From NCBI GenBank assembly GCA_025060195.1, contig JANXCQ010000020.1, forward strand, positions 1-64,000: 64,000 nucleotides of DNA, in the 5' to 3' direction. Position numbers and translations under genes: made by a program. This DNA is from Gemmatales bacterium. Its GTDB lineage: Bacteria; Planctomycetota; Planctomycetia; Gemmatales; HRBIN36. The number at the start of each line of letters is the position of its first letter. The stretch's first letter is position 1. Below the pieces are notes generated by a model. It saw only the letters and a program-made list of their open reading frames with translations. It was not told where the DNA came from and made no database searches. Shown here piece by piece: positions 1 to 8,141 of this stretch.

Positions 1-1095
1 CGGCACTGGGGCAAGTTCATAGCCTGGCGTCAGGTACCATAAGCGGAGTGTCCAACCGGGCCATGCCGATTCCAGGTTACGCGGCATCTGGGCACGGGCA
101 TCGAAAAAGTCGCCCAGCCAGCCAAACGGTCGCTTATACTGCACCACCTTGTATTCGGTCAAGTTGGCGAGTTCGGCGGCTTTTTTGATGGCCTGCTCGA
201 GGTAACCCACTTCGTCCACCAGGCCGATCTCTTTCGCTTGCTCTGCGGTAAAGACTCCGCCGTCGGCAATACGCCGCATGACTTTTTCGCCTGTGTCCGT
301 GGTCAGCTCAAACGGTTCGCGGAGTTTGTGTTTGAGCTTCGGCCCACGTCCTTGTTCGACGACTTGCTGGAAGCGCAGATAGGCTTCGCCCACCAGGAGT
401 TCCCATTGCAGCCGCTCTTCGGGGGTCATTTCGTGCAAGATAGTCGGACCTTTGAGCTCACCCCGTTTCACGATTTTCATCTCAATACCGTACTTTTCCG
501 CCAACTTATGCAGGTCGAGGAAAGCGGCATAGACGCCAATCGAACCTGTCAGGCAGTGCGGCTGAGCAACAATATGATCGGCCGCAGCGGCGACATAATA
601 ACCGCCCGAGGCGGCTATACTGCCCATATGTACCACCACCGGCTTGGCGCTGGTCTGCTTCTCCCATTGACCTTCGCGGAGCTGCCGAACGTAATGGTGC
701 ACCAAATCGCTACCGGTCACGGTTCCACCAGGACTGTTCACCTCTAAAACTACGGCTTTGACCTGCTCGTCCTGAGCGGCGTCGCGAAGCTGTTTGTAAA
801 CGAACTCGAGTAAACCTTCCACGAGCACACCTTCCAAGCGCACCAGGGCCACCGCCTGATTACTGGATTCCTTACCGCTGTGGTACTTCATCTGCAAGCG
901 GTCCACTACGCTTGTGGTCAGGGAACTTAATGCCCCCATTAAAACGCAATTTACCAGGACTGAGAGGAAGAGAAACAGCACCAGCAACCACATCATGACC
1001 CGTGTCCATGCTGAGGGACGGGTGGTTTCGCGGATGATAATCGTTTGGCCCGAACCCAAGGGTTGCACCACAGGGACGTCGCTACCGTTGCTCAT
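1..1095 (-). CDS. sppA: Signal peptide peptidase SppA (S49 family), 3' end beyond window
   Basis: Membrane-bound serine protease that cleaves leftover signal peptides. The frame is open from an ATG at 1095 to the window edge (365 codons), so the C-terminus is missing. A short cytosolic N-terminus is followed by one membrane segment (about residues 33-55), then the ClpP-like fold. The family Ser lies in a GSIAASGGYY stretch (about 176-185) and the probable general-base Lys in RGELKG about 50 residues later, the Ser/Lys dyad known for bacterial SppA. The start overlaps the stop of the upstream glycosyltransferase (ATGA), implying translational coupling. Start choice rests on that overlap and on the conserved N-terminal transmembrane layout. 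Confidence 0.9.
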   Translation of the reverse strand, partial: MSNGSDVPVVQPLGSGQTIIIRETTRPSAWTRVMMWLLVLFLFLSVLVNCVLMGALSSLTTSVVDRLQMKYHSGKESSNQAVALVRLEGVLVEGLLEFVYKQLRDAAQDEQVKAVVLEVNSPGGTVTGSDLVHHYVRQLREGQWEKQTSAKPVVVHMGSIAASGGYYVAAAADHIVAQPHCLTGSIGVYAAFLDLHKLAEKYGIEMKIVKRGELKGPTILHEMTPEERLQWELLVGEAYLRFQQVVEQGRGPKLKHKLREPFELTTDTGEKVMRRIADGGVFTAEQAKEIGLVDEVGYLEQAIKKAAELANLTEYKVVQYKRPFGWLGDFFDARAQMPRNLESAWPGWTLRLWYLTPGYELAPVP

Positions 1096-2153
1096 GAAGT
1101 TGGCCTCCCAAGGTCGCGCGGAACCTTATTCATGCGATCGCGTTCCCTTGTTGATATCATACTGGCAGGTCGGCTCCAGTGTGTACCTGTCGTTACCGGG
1201 AGCGATCTGTGGCGGTTTCGACCAGAGCGAATTTTTCCATAGCGGCCCTGCCGAACGCCAACCCATTCAGCCACGAAAGCATCTCGCGGAATTTGCATCT
1301 GCCGCAAGGCACGGATCACGCTTCGCGTCACGACGAACATCTGCAAAGCGGTAACCAGCGCCGTCCCGCAGCTTATGAGCCACGCACTTGTTCCCAGGGT
1401 AATCATGCCCAGGAACGTGGCAAGCATGGTTAAAGCTAAAACAACGACGGTGGCCAAGAACACGCTGGCTGCGAAAAAGGCGGGCCAAGCGGTGAGTCCC
1501 AGTAGGCCGTCAAAGGCCAGGCGATAAAGGCGCCAAAACGAATAGTGGCTATTGCCGGCTTGGCGTGGCGGCCTATCGAATTCGAGATAAACTCTACGAA
1601 ACGGGCCAAGTTCGCGCATGCCCCGCCAAAAGGGGCGTGGCAGACGCCAGCGGAGAAGCCAACGAACTGCCCGCCGATCATAAAGCGCAAAATCGCCCGC
1701 ATCCGGCAATGTTCGTCCCGTAGCTAGCGGCCATAATCCGCGGTACACCAACCGCGCTGCCCACCGTTTCCACCACGGTTCCCCGAGCCTCGCGCGGCGC
1801 ACTGCCACAACGATGTCCGCCCCTTCGCGCCATGCGGTTATTAAACGTGGCACCAAATCGGGCGGGTCTTGCAGATCGGCGTCTAAGACGATCACGGCGT
1901 CGCCCCGGGCTTGGCTCAAGCCGATGCCAATGGCACTCTGCTGACCCAGGTTTTGCGCCAACCGAATGCCTCGAACGCGCCAGTCTTCCTCAGCCAGCCG
2001 ACAAATCCACGACCAAGTAGCGTCAGTTGAACCGTCGTCCACGAAGATAAACTCGCACGGCTCGTCCCAGTGCAGCGACGCCTCGGCCAACTGGGGCCAA
2101 GTGACCGCTAGGGTTTGCGCTTCGTTGTAGCAGGGAATGACTACGCTCAGCAT
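1092..2153 (-). CDS. GT2 glycosyltransferase, dolichol/undecaprenyl-phosphate sugar transferase type
   Basis: Probably transfers a sugar from a nucleotide donor to a polyprenyl phosphate at the inner membrane face. The N-terminus has the GT-A fold of family 2: VVIPCYNE at the start, DDGST near residues 39-43 and DADLQDP near 91-97 as the metal/donor site. Two C-terminal hydrophobic segments follow (about 220-275), as in bactoprenol glucosyltransferases (GtrB type). An upstream TTG at 2171 is possible, but the ATG at 2153 has AAGGAAGG at proper spacing and starts exactly at the conserved MLSVVIP. The stop overlaps the sppA start, so the two are probably one operon. The acceptor and sugar cannot be told from sequence. 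Confidence 0.85.
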   Translation of the reverse strand: MLSVVIPCYNEAQTLAVTWPQLAEASLHWDEPCEFIFVDDGSTDATWSWICRLAEEDWRVRGIRLAQNLGQQSAIGIGLSQARGDAVIVLDADLQDPPDLVPRLITAWREGADIVVAVRRARLGEPWWKRWAARLVYRGLWPLATGRTLPDAGDFALYDRRAVRWLLRWRLPRPFWRGMRELGPFRRVYLEFDRPPRQAGNSHYSFWRLYRLAFDGLLGLTAWPAFFAASVFLATVVVLALTMLATFLGMITLGTSAWLISCGTALVTALQMFVVTRSVIRALRQMQIPRDAFVAEWVGVRQGRYGKIRSGRNRHRSLPVTTGTHWSRPASMISTRERDRMNKVPRDLGRPTS

Positions 2154-2403
2154 GATGCCTTCCTTGGCCAAGCCCGGGCCGGTATGTTACGAAATCCTCT
2201 GCATTGTCCGAGCGATTGCGCTTTGTGTCAATCTCAAGTGATTCAGGGCCTTTTCGCGATTTGATTCGTTTCTTTGGCAAGCCGATACAGTTCGGTGTAA
2301 CCACCGCTGAATTTCATGGGGTAGGACTTGGTTACCGTAGGCTAGAACATATGTGAGATAAGTTGCACGATTGTGTAACACGCTGAACTTCGGGGGCAGC
2401 AGC

Positions 2404-3381
2404 CTAAGCTAAGTCCGCATCGGTAACTAAGCCTAACTGCGAAAGGGTGCGAAACCGCTCGAAGGTCTGACGAATACCTTCCGCTAGTGGCGTCACAGGA
2501 AGCGGACCATAGTCGCGCTGGAAACGATGGTCGCTGAGCCGATAAGCAATGGGTAGCTGACGTTCACCATAAGTTATCAACTCGGCGGCTTGCGGCGCTA
2601 CCTGTGTCAGCAAACGATGAAAGGTGGCCATATCAGCTACCGTGCCTCGCAAATTATAAACCACCGCTTCTTGAGCAGGGTGCGCTAAACATCGGACGAA
2701 GGCGCGGGCAACGTCTGGGGCGAATTGAAAGTCCTGAAAGCCGCCGTAACTGATGCGATAAGGTCTGCCTAAGGCCGCTGCTAAGATAGCTTTCGTCGGT
2801 TCGCTGGTCATGCCAAAATCGCGGCCCACGCCATAGACCGTCCAGGGGCGAAGACCGACACTCGCAATCCCGTGCTCTAAGTAATAGGCCCGCGCACTAA
2901 GTTCATTACACACCTTATAGGCACCATAATGGGTCGTCGGCCGAAGGGGCAAGGATTCATCTAAGTCACCGTCTAAGTCATAGGCGGAAGGTTCCCCATA
3001 CACTGCGGCCGAGCTGGCATAAACTAAGTTTTGAATCTGCCCCGCGAGTTTACGGATGGTCTCGAAAACAACTAAAGTTCCTATGACATTGACAGATGCC
3101 CCCCGAATCGGATCGGCCCGGCATAGGGGCACTTGTAATGCTGCCAGGTGCACAATGTGCGTGATCGCATGCAGTTGGCAAACCTCGAAGAAACGCTGGC
3201 CGTCAGTAATATCCCCGGGGACAAATTCGGCCTGAGAGTACTCGCTTTCCTCCATAAGCAAGCGCATGCGTCGGCGATCTTCGCGAAGGTCATAAATATA
3301 GACCTTAACTTTTTGCCGCACTAATTCCCGAGTCAACCAAGAACCAATGCAACCAAAGCCGCCGGTGATCAGGACGCGCAT
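2404..3381 (-). CDS. NAD-dependent sugar epimerase/dehydratase (extended SDR)
   Basis: An extended short-chain dehydrogenase/reductase acting on nucleotide sugars. The N-terminal Rossmann motif is GGFGCIG (residues 7-13); the catalytic Tyr and Lys are Y152 and K156 in YGAYK, and the Ser is in YASSAAVYG. Its 325 residues are normal for UDP-glucose 4-epimerase relatives. It starts 28 bases after the ppa stop on the same strand, so cotranscription is likely. It ends in TAG, one of several host genes here that do, which matters for the amber question in the prophage. Exact substrate unknown. Confidence 0.85.
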   Translation of the reverse strand: MRVLITGGFGCIGSWLTRELVRQKVKVYIYDLREDRRRMRLLMEESEYSQAEFVPGDITDGQRFFEVCQLHAITHIVHLAALQVPLCRADPIRGASVNVIGTLVVFETIRKLAGQIQNLVYASSAAVYGEPSAYDLDGDLDESLPLRPTTHYGAYKVCNELSARAYYLEHGIASVGLRPWTVYGVGRDFGMTSEPTKAILAAALGRPYRISYGGFQDFQFAPDVARAFVRCLAHPAQEAVVYNLRGTVADMATFHRLLTQVAPQAAELITYGERQLPIAYRLSDHRFQRDYGPLPVTPLAEGIRQTFERFRTLSQLGLVTDADLA

Positions 3382-3409
3382 TTCAGGCCTTCCTGTCGCC
3401 TTTGTAGTT

Positions 3410-3955
3410 CTATAATACTGAATCTCGCAATTGTGCTAAGTAACGATCGACGCTGGCGCGAACTTCGGCAGTGGCTTCCTCCGGGCCAGCCCAACCGATG
3501 GTTTCCGTCACCACGCCTTCTAACTGTTTATAAGTGGCGAAAAAGTGTTCTACCTCCTTGAGATAATGTTGGGGAACATCCTCTAAGTGGCGGATTTCGG
3601 CAAACAGGGGGTCGGAATGCGGAACTGCTAGAATCTTATAATCGTTCACGCCTCGGTCTTTCATCTTGAATAACCCAATAACGCGGGCTTCGATCAGGCA
3701 ACCGCTGAAGGTAGGTTCATTAACCATCACTAATATATCTAGGTTATCGCCATCTTCAGCTAAGGTCTGAGGAATAAAGCCATAGTCGCCTGGATAGTGG
3801 CTTGAAGAATAAAGGTAACGGTCTAAGCGGATGAGTCCCGTTTTCTTATCAATTTCAAACTTGTTGCGTCGGCCCTTGGGAATCTCAACGATGGCATTTA
3901 CCACCGAGGGGATATGCGTGCCGGGCGGTACATGCCGATATAAGGATGCGTCCAT
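3410..3955 (-). CDS. ppa: Inorganic pyrophosphatase, family I
   Basis: Cytosolic Mg-dependent enzyme hydrolysing pyrophosphate to phosphate, pulling biosynthetic reactions forward. The 181 residues match the family length. The signature DGDNLDILV (about residues 68-76) supplies metal-binding Asp residues, and the YPGDYGFIPQT stretch precedes it as usual. It lies between gyrA (157 bases upstream) and the epimerase gene (28 bases downstream) on the same strand. Stop codon is TAG. No anomalies. Confidence 0.95.
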   Translation of the reverse strand: MDASLYRHVPPGTHIPSVVNAIVEIPKGRRNKFEIDKKTGLIRLDRYLYSSSHYPGDYGFIPQTLAEDGDNLDILVMVNEPTFSGCLIEARVIGLFKMKDRGVNDYKILAVPHSDPLFAEIRHLEDVPQHYLKEVEHFFATYKQLEGVVTETIGWAGPEEATAEVRASVDRYLAQLRDSVL

Positions 3956-4112
3956 GGCTAACCGCTTCTAAGTTTATTTAGCTATCTCCAAGTTTGATAG
4001 CAAAAGTCCCAGTGACTAAGTGCATATAGCTGCTTAGTAGCGCTTGTTCTGGACAAGGTGCCTCTATTATGTGCATTATCTAAGTTCAGGCATACCAAGG
4101 GAATGCTAAGTC

Positions 4113-6938
4113 TTAGTTGCCAGAGGGCGAATTCGTGTCCGCTGCGTTGGCGGCGTCGTTAGTGGGGCTTGAGGAAACGGATTCGCGGGATGACTGCTCG
4201 GGGGGCCGACTACCGTGGCTCGAGCTTTCGGCTTGTGATTCCAAGTCCTCGCGGGCGATCTTAGCAGCGCTGACCACGCGGTCGCCTTCCTGCACTTGAA
4301 TCAGGCGGACGCCCTGAGTGTTGCGGCCAGTAATACGTACCTCGTTGACGCGGATGCGGGTGAGTAGGCCTTGTTGAGTGACCAGCATCATTTCGTCGCC
4401 GTCGCGGACACTAAGCACTGCTACGACGGGGCCATTGCGTTCCGACGTCTTGATGTCGCGCAGCCCCTTACCGCCCCGACGTTGCAGGCGGTACCGCATC
4501 GAGGAACGACTAACCATGGGCGTATCTTCGCTTTCAGACTCAGGAGTTTCGTTCTCGGCTGGTTCTTCTTCCGCTAATGGTTCAGCCTCAGGACCCTCGT
4601 TGGGACCGAAGGGCGTGCGTTTGCCGTAACCATTTTCGCACACGGTCAGGAGGTAGCCTTCTGGATCGGCCACGACCATCCCCACGACTGCATCGTCAGG
4701 CTCCAGCGTGATGCCGCGCACCCCTCGGGTATCACGGCCCATGGGACGCACGTCTGACTCCGCGAAGCGAATGGCCATGCCTTTGCGTGTGCTCAGTACC
4801 ACTTCATCGCCTTCCTGGGTGAGGACTGTGCTGACCAAGCTATCGCCTTCTTCGAGATGAATGCCGATGATCCCGCCGCTTTTGGGCCGGCTGTACGCTT
4901 CCAATGGGGTCTTTTTCACTAACCCTTGGCGGGTGGCCATCATCAGGTAACGATGAGGATCAAAGCGTCGCACGGGGATGACGCTGGTGATCTTTTCGTC
5001 GGGGCGCAGGGACAACAGGTTGACAATAGCCCGTCCGGGAGAAGTACGGCTCAGTTGCGGGATGTCATAGACTTTGAGCCAATAGACGCGGCCTGTGTTG
5101 GTGAAAAAGAGGAGATATGCGTGGGTCGAAGCGACAAAGAGATGTTCGAGGAAATCATCTTCGTAGGTCTGCGCTGCGGTGATGCCTTTGCCCCCACGGT
5201 GTTGAGCGCGGTAAGTGTTGATAGGCAGCCGTTTGATGTATCCCTTATGGCTGATACTGACGACATGGAGTTCCTCGGCGATGAGGTCTTCGAGACGTAC
5301 TTCGGAAGGTGGCGTATCGAGAATTTGGGTGCGGCGTTCATCGGCGTAGCGATCACGCAGGTCTTCAAGTTCCTTACGAATCACGGCCAGGATGTTCCGC
5401 TCATCGCTGAGCAAACGCTCGTGCTCGGTGATTTGTGCCCGGAGTTGGCCGTATTCCTGAATGATTTCATCGCGTTCGAGGGCCGCCAATTGACCCAGTT
5501 GCATGCGAACGACGGCTTCGGCTTGTTCTTCGGACATGCTGTAACTGTCGCGCACGCCGATTTCGCGTTGCAGAGCGGCAAAGGATTCTGCGCCGAGGGC
5601 GCGTTCCATGAGCGCTGCGGAGACGGCCAGGCCACGAAGACGGTTTTTCGCCTCAGCTCGACTAGGCGAAGTGCGGCAGATTTCGATCACCTGATCGAGC
5701 GAAGCCAGGGCGATGAGTTGTCCTTCGAGCACGTGGGCGCGACGTTTCGCTTCGCGGAGCAGGTATTCCGTGCGTCGGCGAATGACCCGCACGCGGTGGC
5801 GCAGGAACTCTTCGAGAAGTTGTTTGAGATTGAGCAAGCGTGGTCGGCCATCCACCAGGGCGAGCAGAATGATGCTATAGGTCTCCTGCAGCGGTGTATA
5901 TTGGTAAAGTTGGTTGAGCACCACGTTGGGGTCGGCTTCCCGTTTGAGATCGAGCACAATGCGCACGGGTTCGCCGCGGCGTTCGCTGCTTTCGTCACGC
6001 GGTGCGCCCTGGATACCGGTGATTTTTTCATTGCGGATGGCTTCGCCGATGGCCTCCATGATACGGTTACGCGTCTGCTGGAACGGAATGTCGGTGATGA
6101 TGATTTGGGTGCGGGAACCTTCTTCTTCGATGCGGGCCCGCCCGCGAATCACGATTTTGCCACGACCGGTGCGGTAACCTTCGATGATACCCTGTCGGCC
6201 ACAGATGACACCACCCGTGGGAAAATCCGGGCCGGGAATGATTTCCATGAGTTGCTCAATGGTGGTTTGGGGTTGGTCGATGAGGCGAATCAGGGCGTTG
6301 CACACTTCGCGGAGGTTGTGCGGCGGGATACTGGTGGCCATACCCACGGCGATGCCATCCGAACCGTTGACGATCAGGTTCGGGAAGCGACTGGGCAACA
6401 CCGTCGGTTCCAGCCGACGACCGTCGTAATTGGGCACCATGTCCACGGTGTCCTTGTCGAGGTCGTCGAGCATTTCGGCGGCAATCGGCGACAGACGTGC
6501 TTCGGTATAACGCATGGCCGCAGGTGGCAGGCCGGCTAACGAGCCGAAGTTCCCTTGTTTATCAATCAGGACGTGCCGCATGTTCCATTCCTGGGCCATG
6601 CGCACTAACGTCGGATAGATCGCGGCATCGCCGTGGGGATGATAATTCCCCATGGTTTCGCCGCAGATTTTCGAACACTTGACCCGCGGCGCGTTAGGAC
6701 CGAGGTTCAGGTCGTTCATCGCCACCAGGATGCGGCGTTGCGACGGTTTGAGACCATCACGCACGTCGGGCAGGGCGCGGCTGACAATAACGCTCATGGC
6801 ATAGCTGAGGTAGCTGGCCTTCAGCTCGTCCTCGATGTTGAGCAAAAGCACACGGCCAATACCGCCCGGAGGCGTGAGCGTCGCCCCGTCGCCCGGGGGT
6901 GGCGTCGTTCCGCCGGTCAGCATGGTTTCTTCGGACAA
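4113..6938 (-). CDS. gyrA: DNA gyrase subunit A
   Basis: Breakage-reunion subunit of gyrase (A2B2), introducing negative supercoils. At 941 residues it is longer than typical (about 800-875). The catalytic Tyr is Y144 in AAMRYTEARL. The C-terminal pinwheel has the GyrA box QHRGGKG in blade one, marking gyrase rather than topoisomerase IV, and a second QRRGGKG nearer the end. An acidic low-complexity insert (around residues 795-820) and a Ser-rich tail explain the length. In the quinolone region the E. coli Ser83 and Asp87 positions read Ala105 and Pro109. The gene is monocistronic or heads a run with ppa. A perfect hairpin sits about 100 bases upstream of the start. Confidence 0.97.
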   Translation of the reverse strand: MSEETMLTGGTTPPPGDGATLTPPGGIGRVLLLNIEDELKASYLSYAMSVIVSRALPDVRDGLKPSQRRILVAMNDLNLGPNAPRVKCSKICGETMGNYHPHGDAAIYPTLVRMAQEWNMRHVLIDKQGNFGSLAGLPPAAMRYTEARLSPIAAEMLDDLDKDTVDMVPNYDGRRLEPTVLPSRFPNLIVNGSDGIAVGMATSIPPHNLREVCNALIRLIDQPQTTIEQLMEIIPGPDFPTGGVICGRQGIIEGYRTGRGKIVIRGRARIEEEGSRTQIIITDIPFQQTRNRIMEAIGEAIRNEKITGIQGAPRDESSERRGEPVRIVLDLKREADPNVVLNQLYQYTPLQETYSIILLALVDGRPRLLNLKQLLEEFLRHRVRVIRRRTEYLLREAKRRAHVLEGQLIALASLDQVIEICRTSPSRAEAKNRLRGLAVSAALMERALGAESFAALQREIGVRDSYSMSEEQAEAVVRMQLGQLAALERDEIIQEYGQLRAQITEHERLLSDERNILAVIRKELEDLRDRYADERRTQILDTPPSEVRLEDLIAEELHVVSISHKGYIKRLPINTYRAQHRGGKGITAAQTYEDDFLEHLFVASTHAYLLFFTNTGRVYWLKVYDIPQLSRTSPGRAIVNLLSLRPDEKITSVIPVRRFDPHRYLMMATRQGLVKKTPLEAYSRPKSGGIIGIHLEEGDSLVSTVLTQEGDEVVLSTRKGMAIRFAESDVRPMGRDTRGVRGITLEPDDAVVGMVVADPEGYLLTVCENGYGKRTPFGPNEGPEAEPLAEEEPAENETPESESEDTPMVSRSSMRYRLQRRGGKGLRDIKTSERNGPVVAVLSVRDGDEMMLVTQQGLLTRIRVNEVRITGRNTQGVRLIQVQEGDRVVSAAKIAREDLESQAESSSHGSRPPEQSSRESVSSSPTNDAANAADTNSPSGN

Positions 6939-7035
6939 CGTTTTTCCTCCTGATTTGCTAGCGTGTTTGCCGAGCCTCTTGCTGCCAGGCCCGGCGGGGT
7001 CGTTTTGCGGAACGGGTACATTTTTCTAAAGCAAA

Positions 7036-7059
7036 CGCGACGCCCCTATCGGCGTCGCG
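7036..7059. promoter_or_regulatory. Perfect 9-bp inverted repeat between gyrA and mfnB
   Basis: CGCGACGCC and GGCGTCGCG flank a 6-base loop. It lies in the divergent region between gyrA (minus) and the mfnB-like gene (plus). On the minus strand it would fold in the gyrA leader. There is no clean U-run, so a terminator is not favoured; a leader hairpin or operator is possible. Function is inference only. Confidence 0.4.
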
Positions 7060-7238
7060 GCCTCGTGCCCAGCACATTATTCTACGCATCCATTGCTTAT
7101 ATACACTGCACTGTGCAATCCCCCAGAGCGCCACAATCGGGTTATATGACATAACCTGGTCAGAGATAAATCACGGTTGTGGGGAACTGCCAAACTTACG
7201 ACGCGAACGCAAACCACGCGAATTTTCGGGGTAAGGGC

Positions 7239-8045
7239 ATGGGAACGAGTAGCCAAGTGCAGGTGCTCATCAGTGTGCGGGATGTGTCGGAGGCGGCGGA
7301 AGCGCTAGCGGGCGGTGCACACATATTGGATGTCAAGGAGCCGAGTCGCGGTCCTCTGGGTGCAGCTGACGAGGCTACGTTACGTGCCATTTCCAATTAT
7401 GTGCGTGGGCGTGTGCGGCTGACGGCAGCTCTAGGCGAACTACTTCAGCTGGCGGCCTTACCCGACTTGAGCGGTTTCTGGGCGGGTAAAGTCGGGCTGG
7501 CTGGTTGTGCGGCAGCCCCCAATTGGCCGGAGATTTTCGAGCGCTGGTTCAGGCAATTGCAGGCCAATCGACTCACTCGTAACGCGGAGCGTGTGGACGG
7601 TGTAGCTCAAAGATCTGCCTTAGCAACTGGCCAGCACGGCACTTCGGGAGAATCGACGATCTTGGTGCCCGTGGCCTATGCCGATTGGGTCGAAGCGAAA
7701 GCACCGTCGCCGCAGGTCGTGTTCCAAATTGCCTCGACGCGAAACTGGCCCGCGATCCTAGTGGATACCTGGCGCAAGGATGGACCATGTCTCTTTGATT
7801 ATCTTGCCCCCGATTTCTTGATGGTATGGTCGCGACGTTTGAGGCAGGCGGGAGTAATGTTTGGGCTGGCGGGTTCGTTGCGGCAGGAGCATGCTCCCGT
7901 AGTTCATGCCATCGCCCCTGCGGTGGTGGCCTTCCGTGGCGCGGCCTGCACTGCGGGAAATCGGCAGGAAGGGGTGAGGCGGATCCAAGTCGGCCAATTA
8001 GTCAGAAATTTTTCCCTAACCCCTTGCGGCGCTCAATCGGCCTAG
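7239..8045 (+). CDS. mfnB: (5-formylfuran-3-yl)methyl phosphate synthase family protein (MfnB-like)
   Basis: Family DUF556/MfnB makes 4-(hydroxymethyl)-2-furancarboxaldehyde phosphate from two glyceraldehyde-3-phosphates, the first step to methanofuran. Planctomycetes use this cofactor with methanopterin for C1 transfer. The N-terminus LISVRDVSEAAEALAGG, then DVKEPSRGPLGA with the Schiff-base Lys, GKVGLAG with a second Lys, and DTWRKDG with a third, match the family's catalytic Lys set. A GTG at 7179 would add 20 residues unlike the family. The ATG at 7239, preceded by GGGGTAAGGG, starts just before the conserved core and is preferred. About 268 residues, slightly longer than archaeal homologues. 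No other pathway gene is in the window. Confidence 0.8.
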   Translation: MGTSSQVQVLISVRDVSEAAEALAGGAHILDVKEPSRGPLGAADEATLRAISNYVRGRVRLTAALGELLQLAALPDLSGFWAGKVGLAGCAAAPNWPEIFERWFRQLQANRLTRNAERVDGVAQRSALATGQHGTSGESTILVPVAYADWVEAKAPSPQVVFQIASTRNWPAILVDTWRKDGPCLFDYLAPDFLMVWSRRLRQAGVMFGLAGSLRQEHAPVVHAIAPAVVAFRGAACTAGNRQEGVRRIQVGQLVRNFSLTPCGAQSA

Positions 8046-8141
8046 CTACACTGATGAGGAGAGGAACTTAATGACCAAGTATGACGTCTAAAAAATAAAG
8101 CCAAAGTAAAAACGTTGTCGGGGTCTGAGGAGGGACTGATC

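Noticed and set aside
4926-6539. Long 537-codon frame on the plus strand inside gyrA
   Set aside because: It is the complement of a clear gyrA coding sequence; composition and lack of any motif mark it as a shadow frame.
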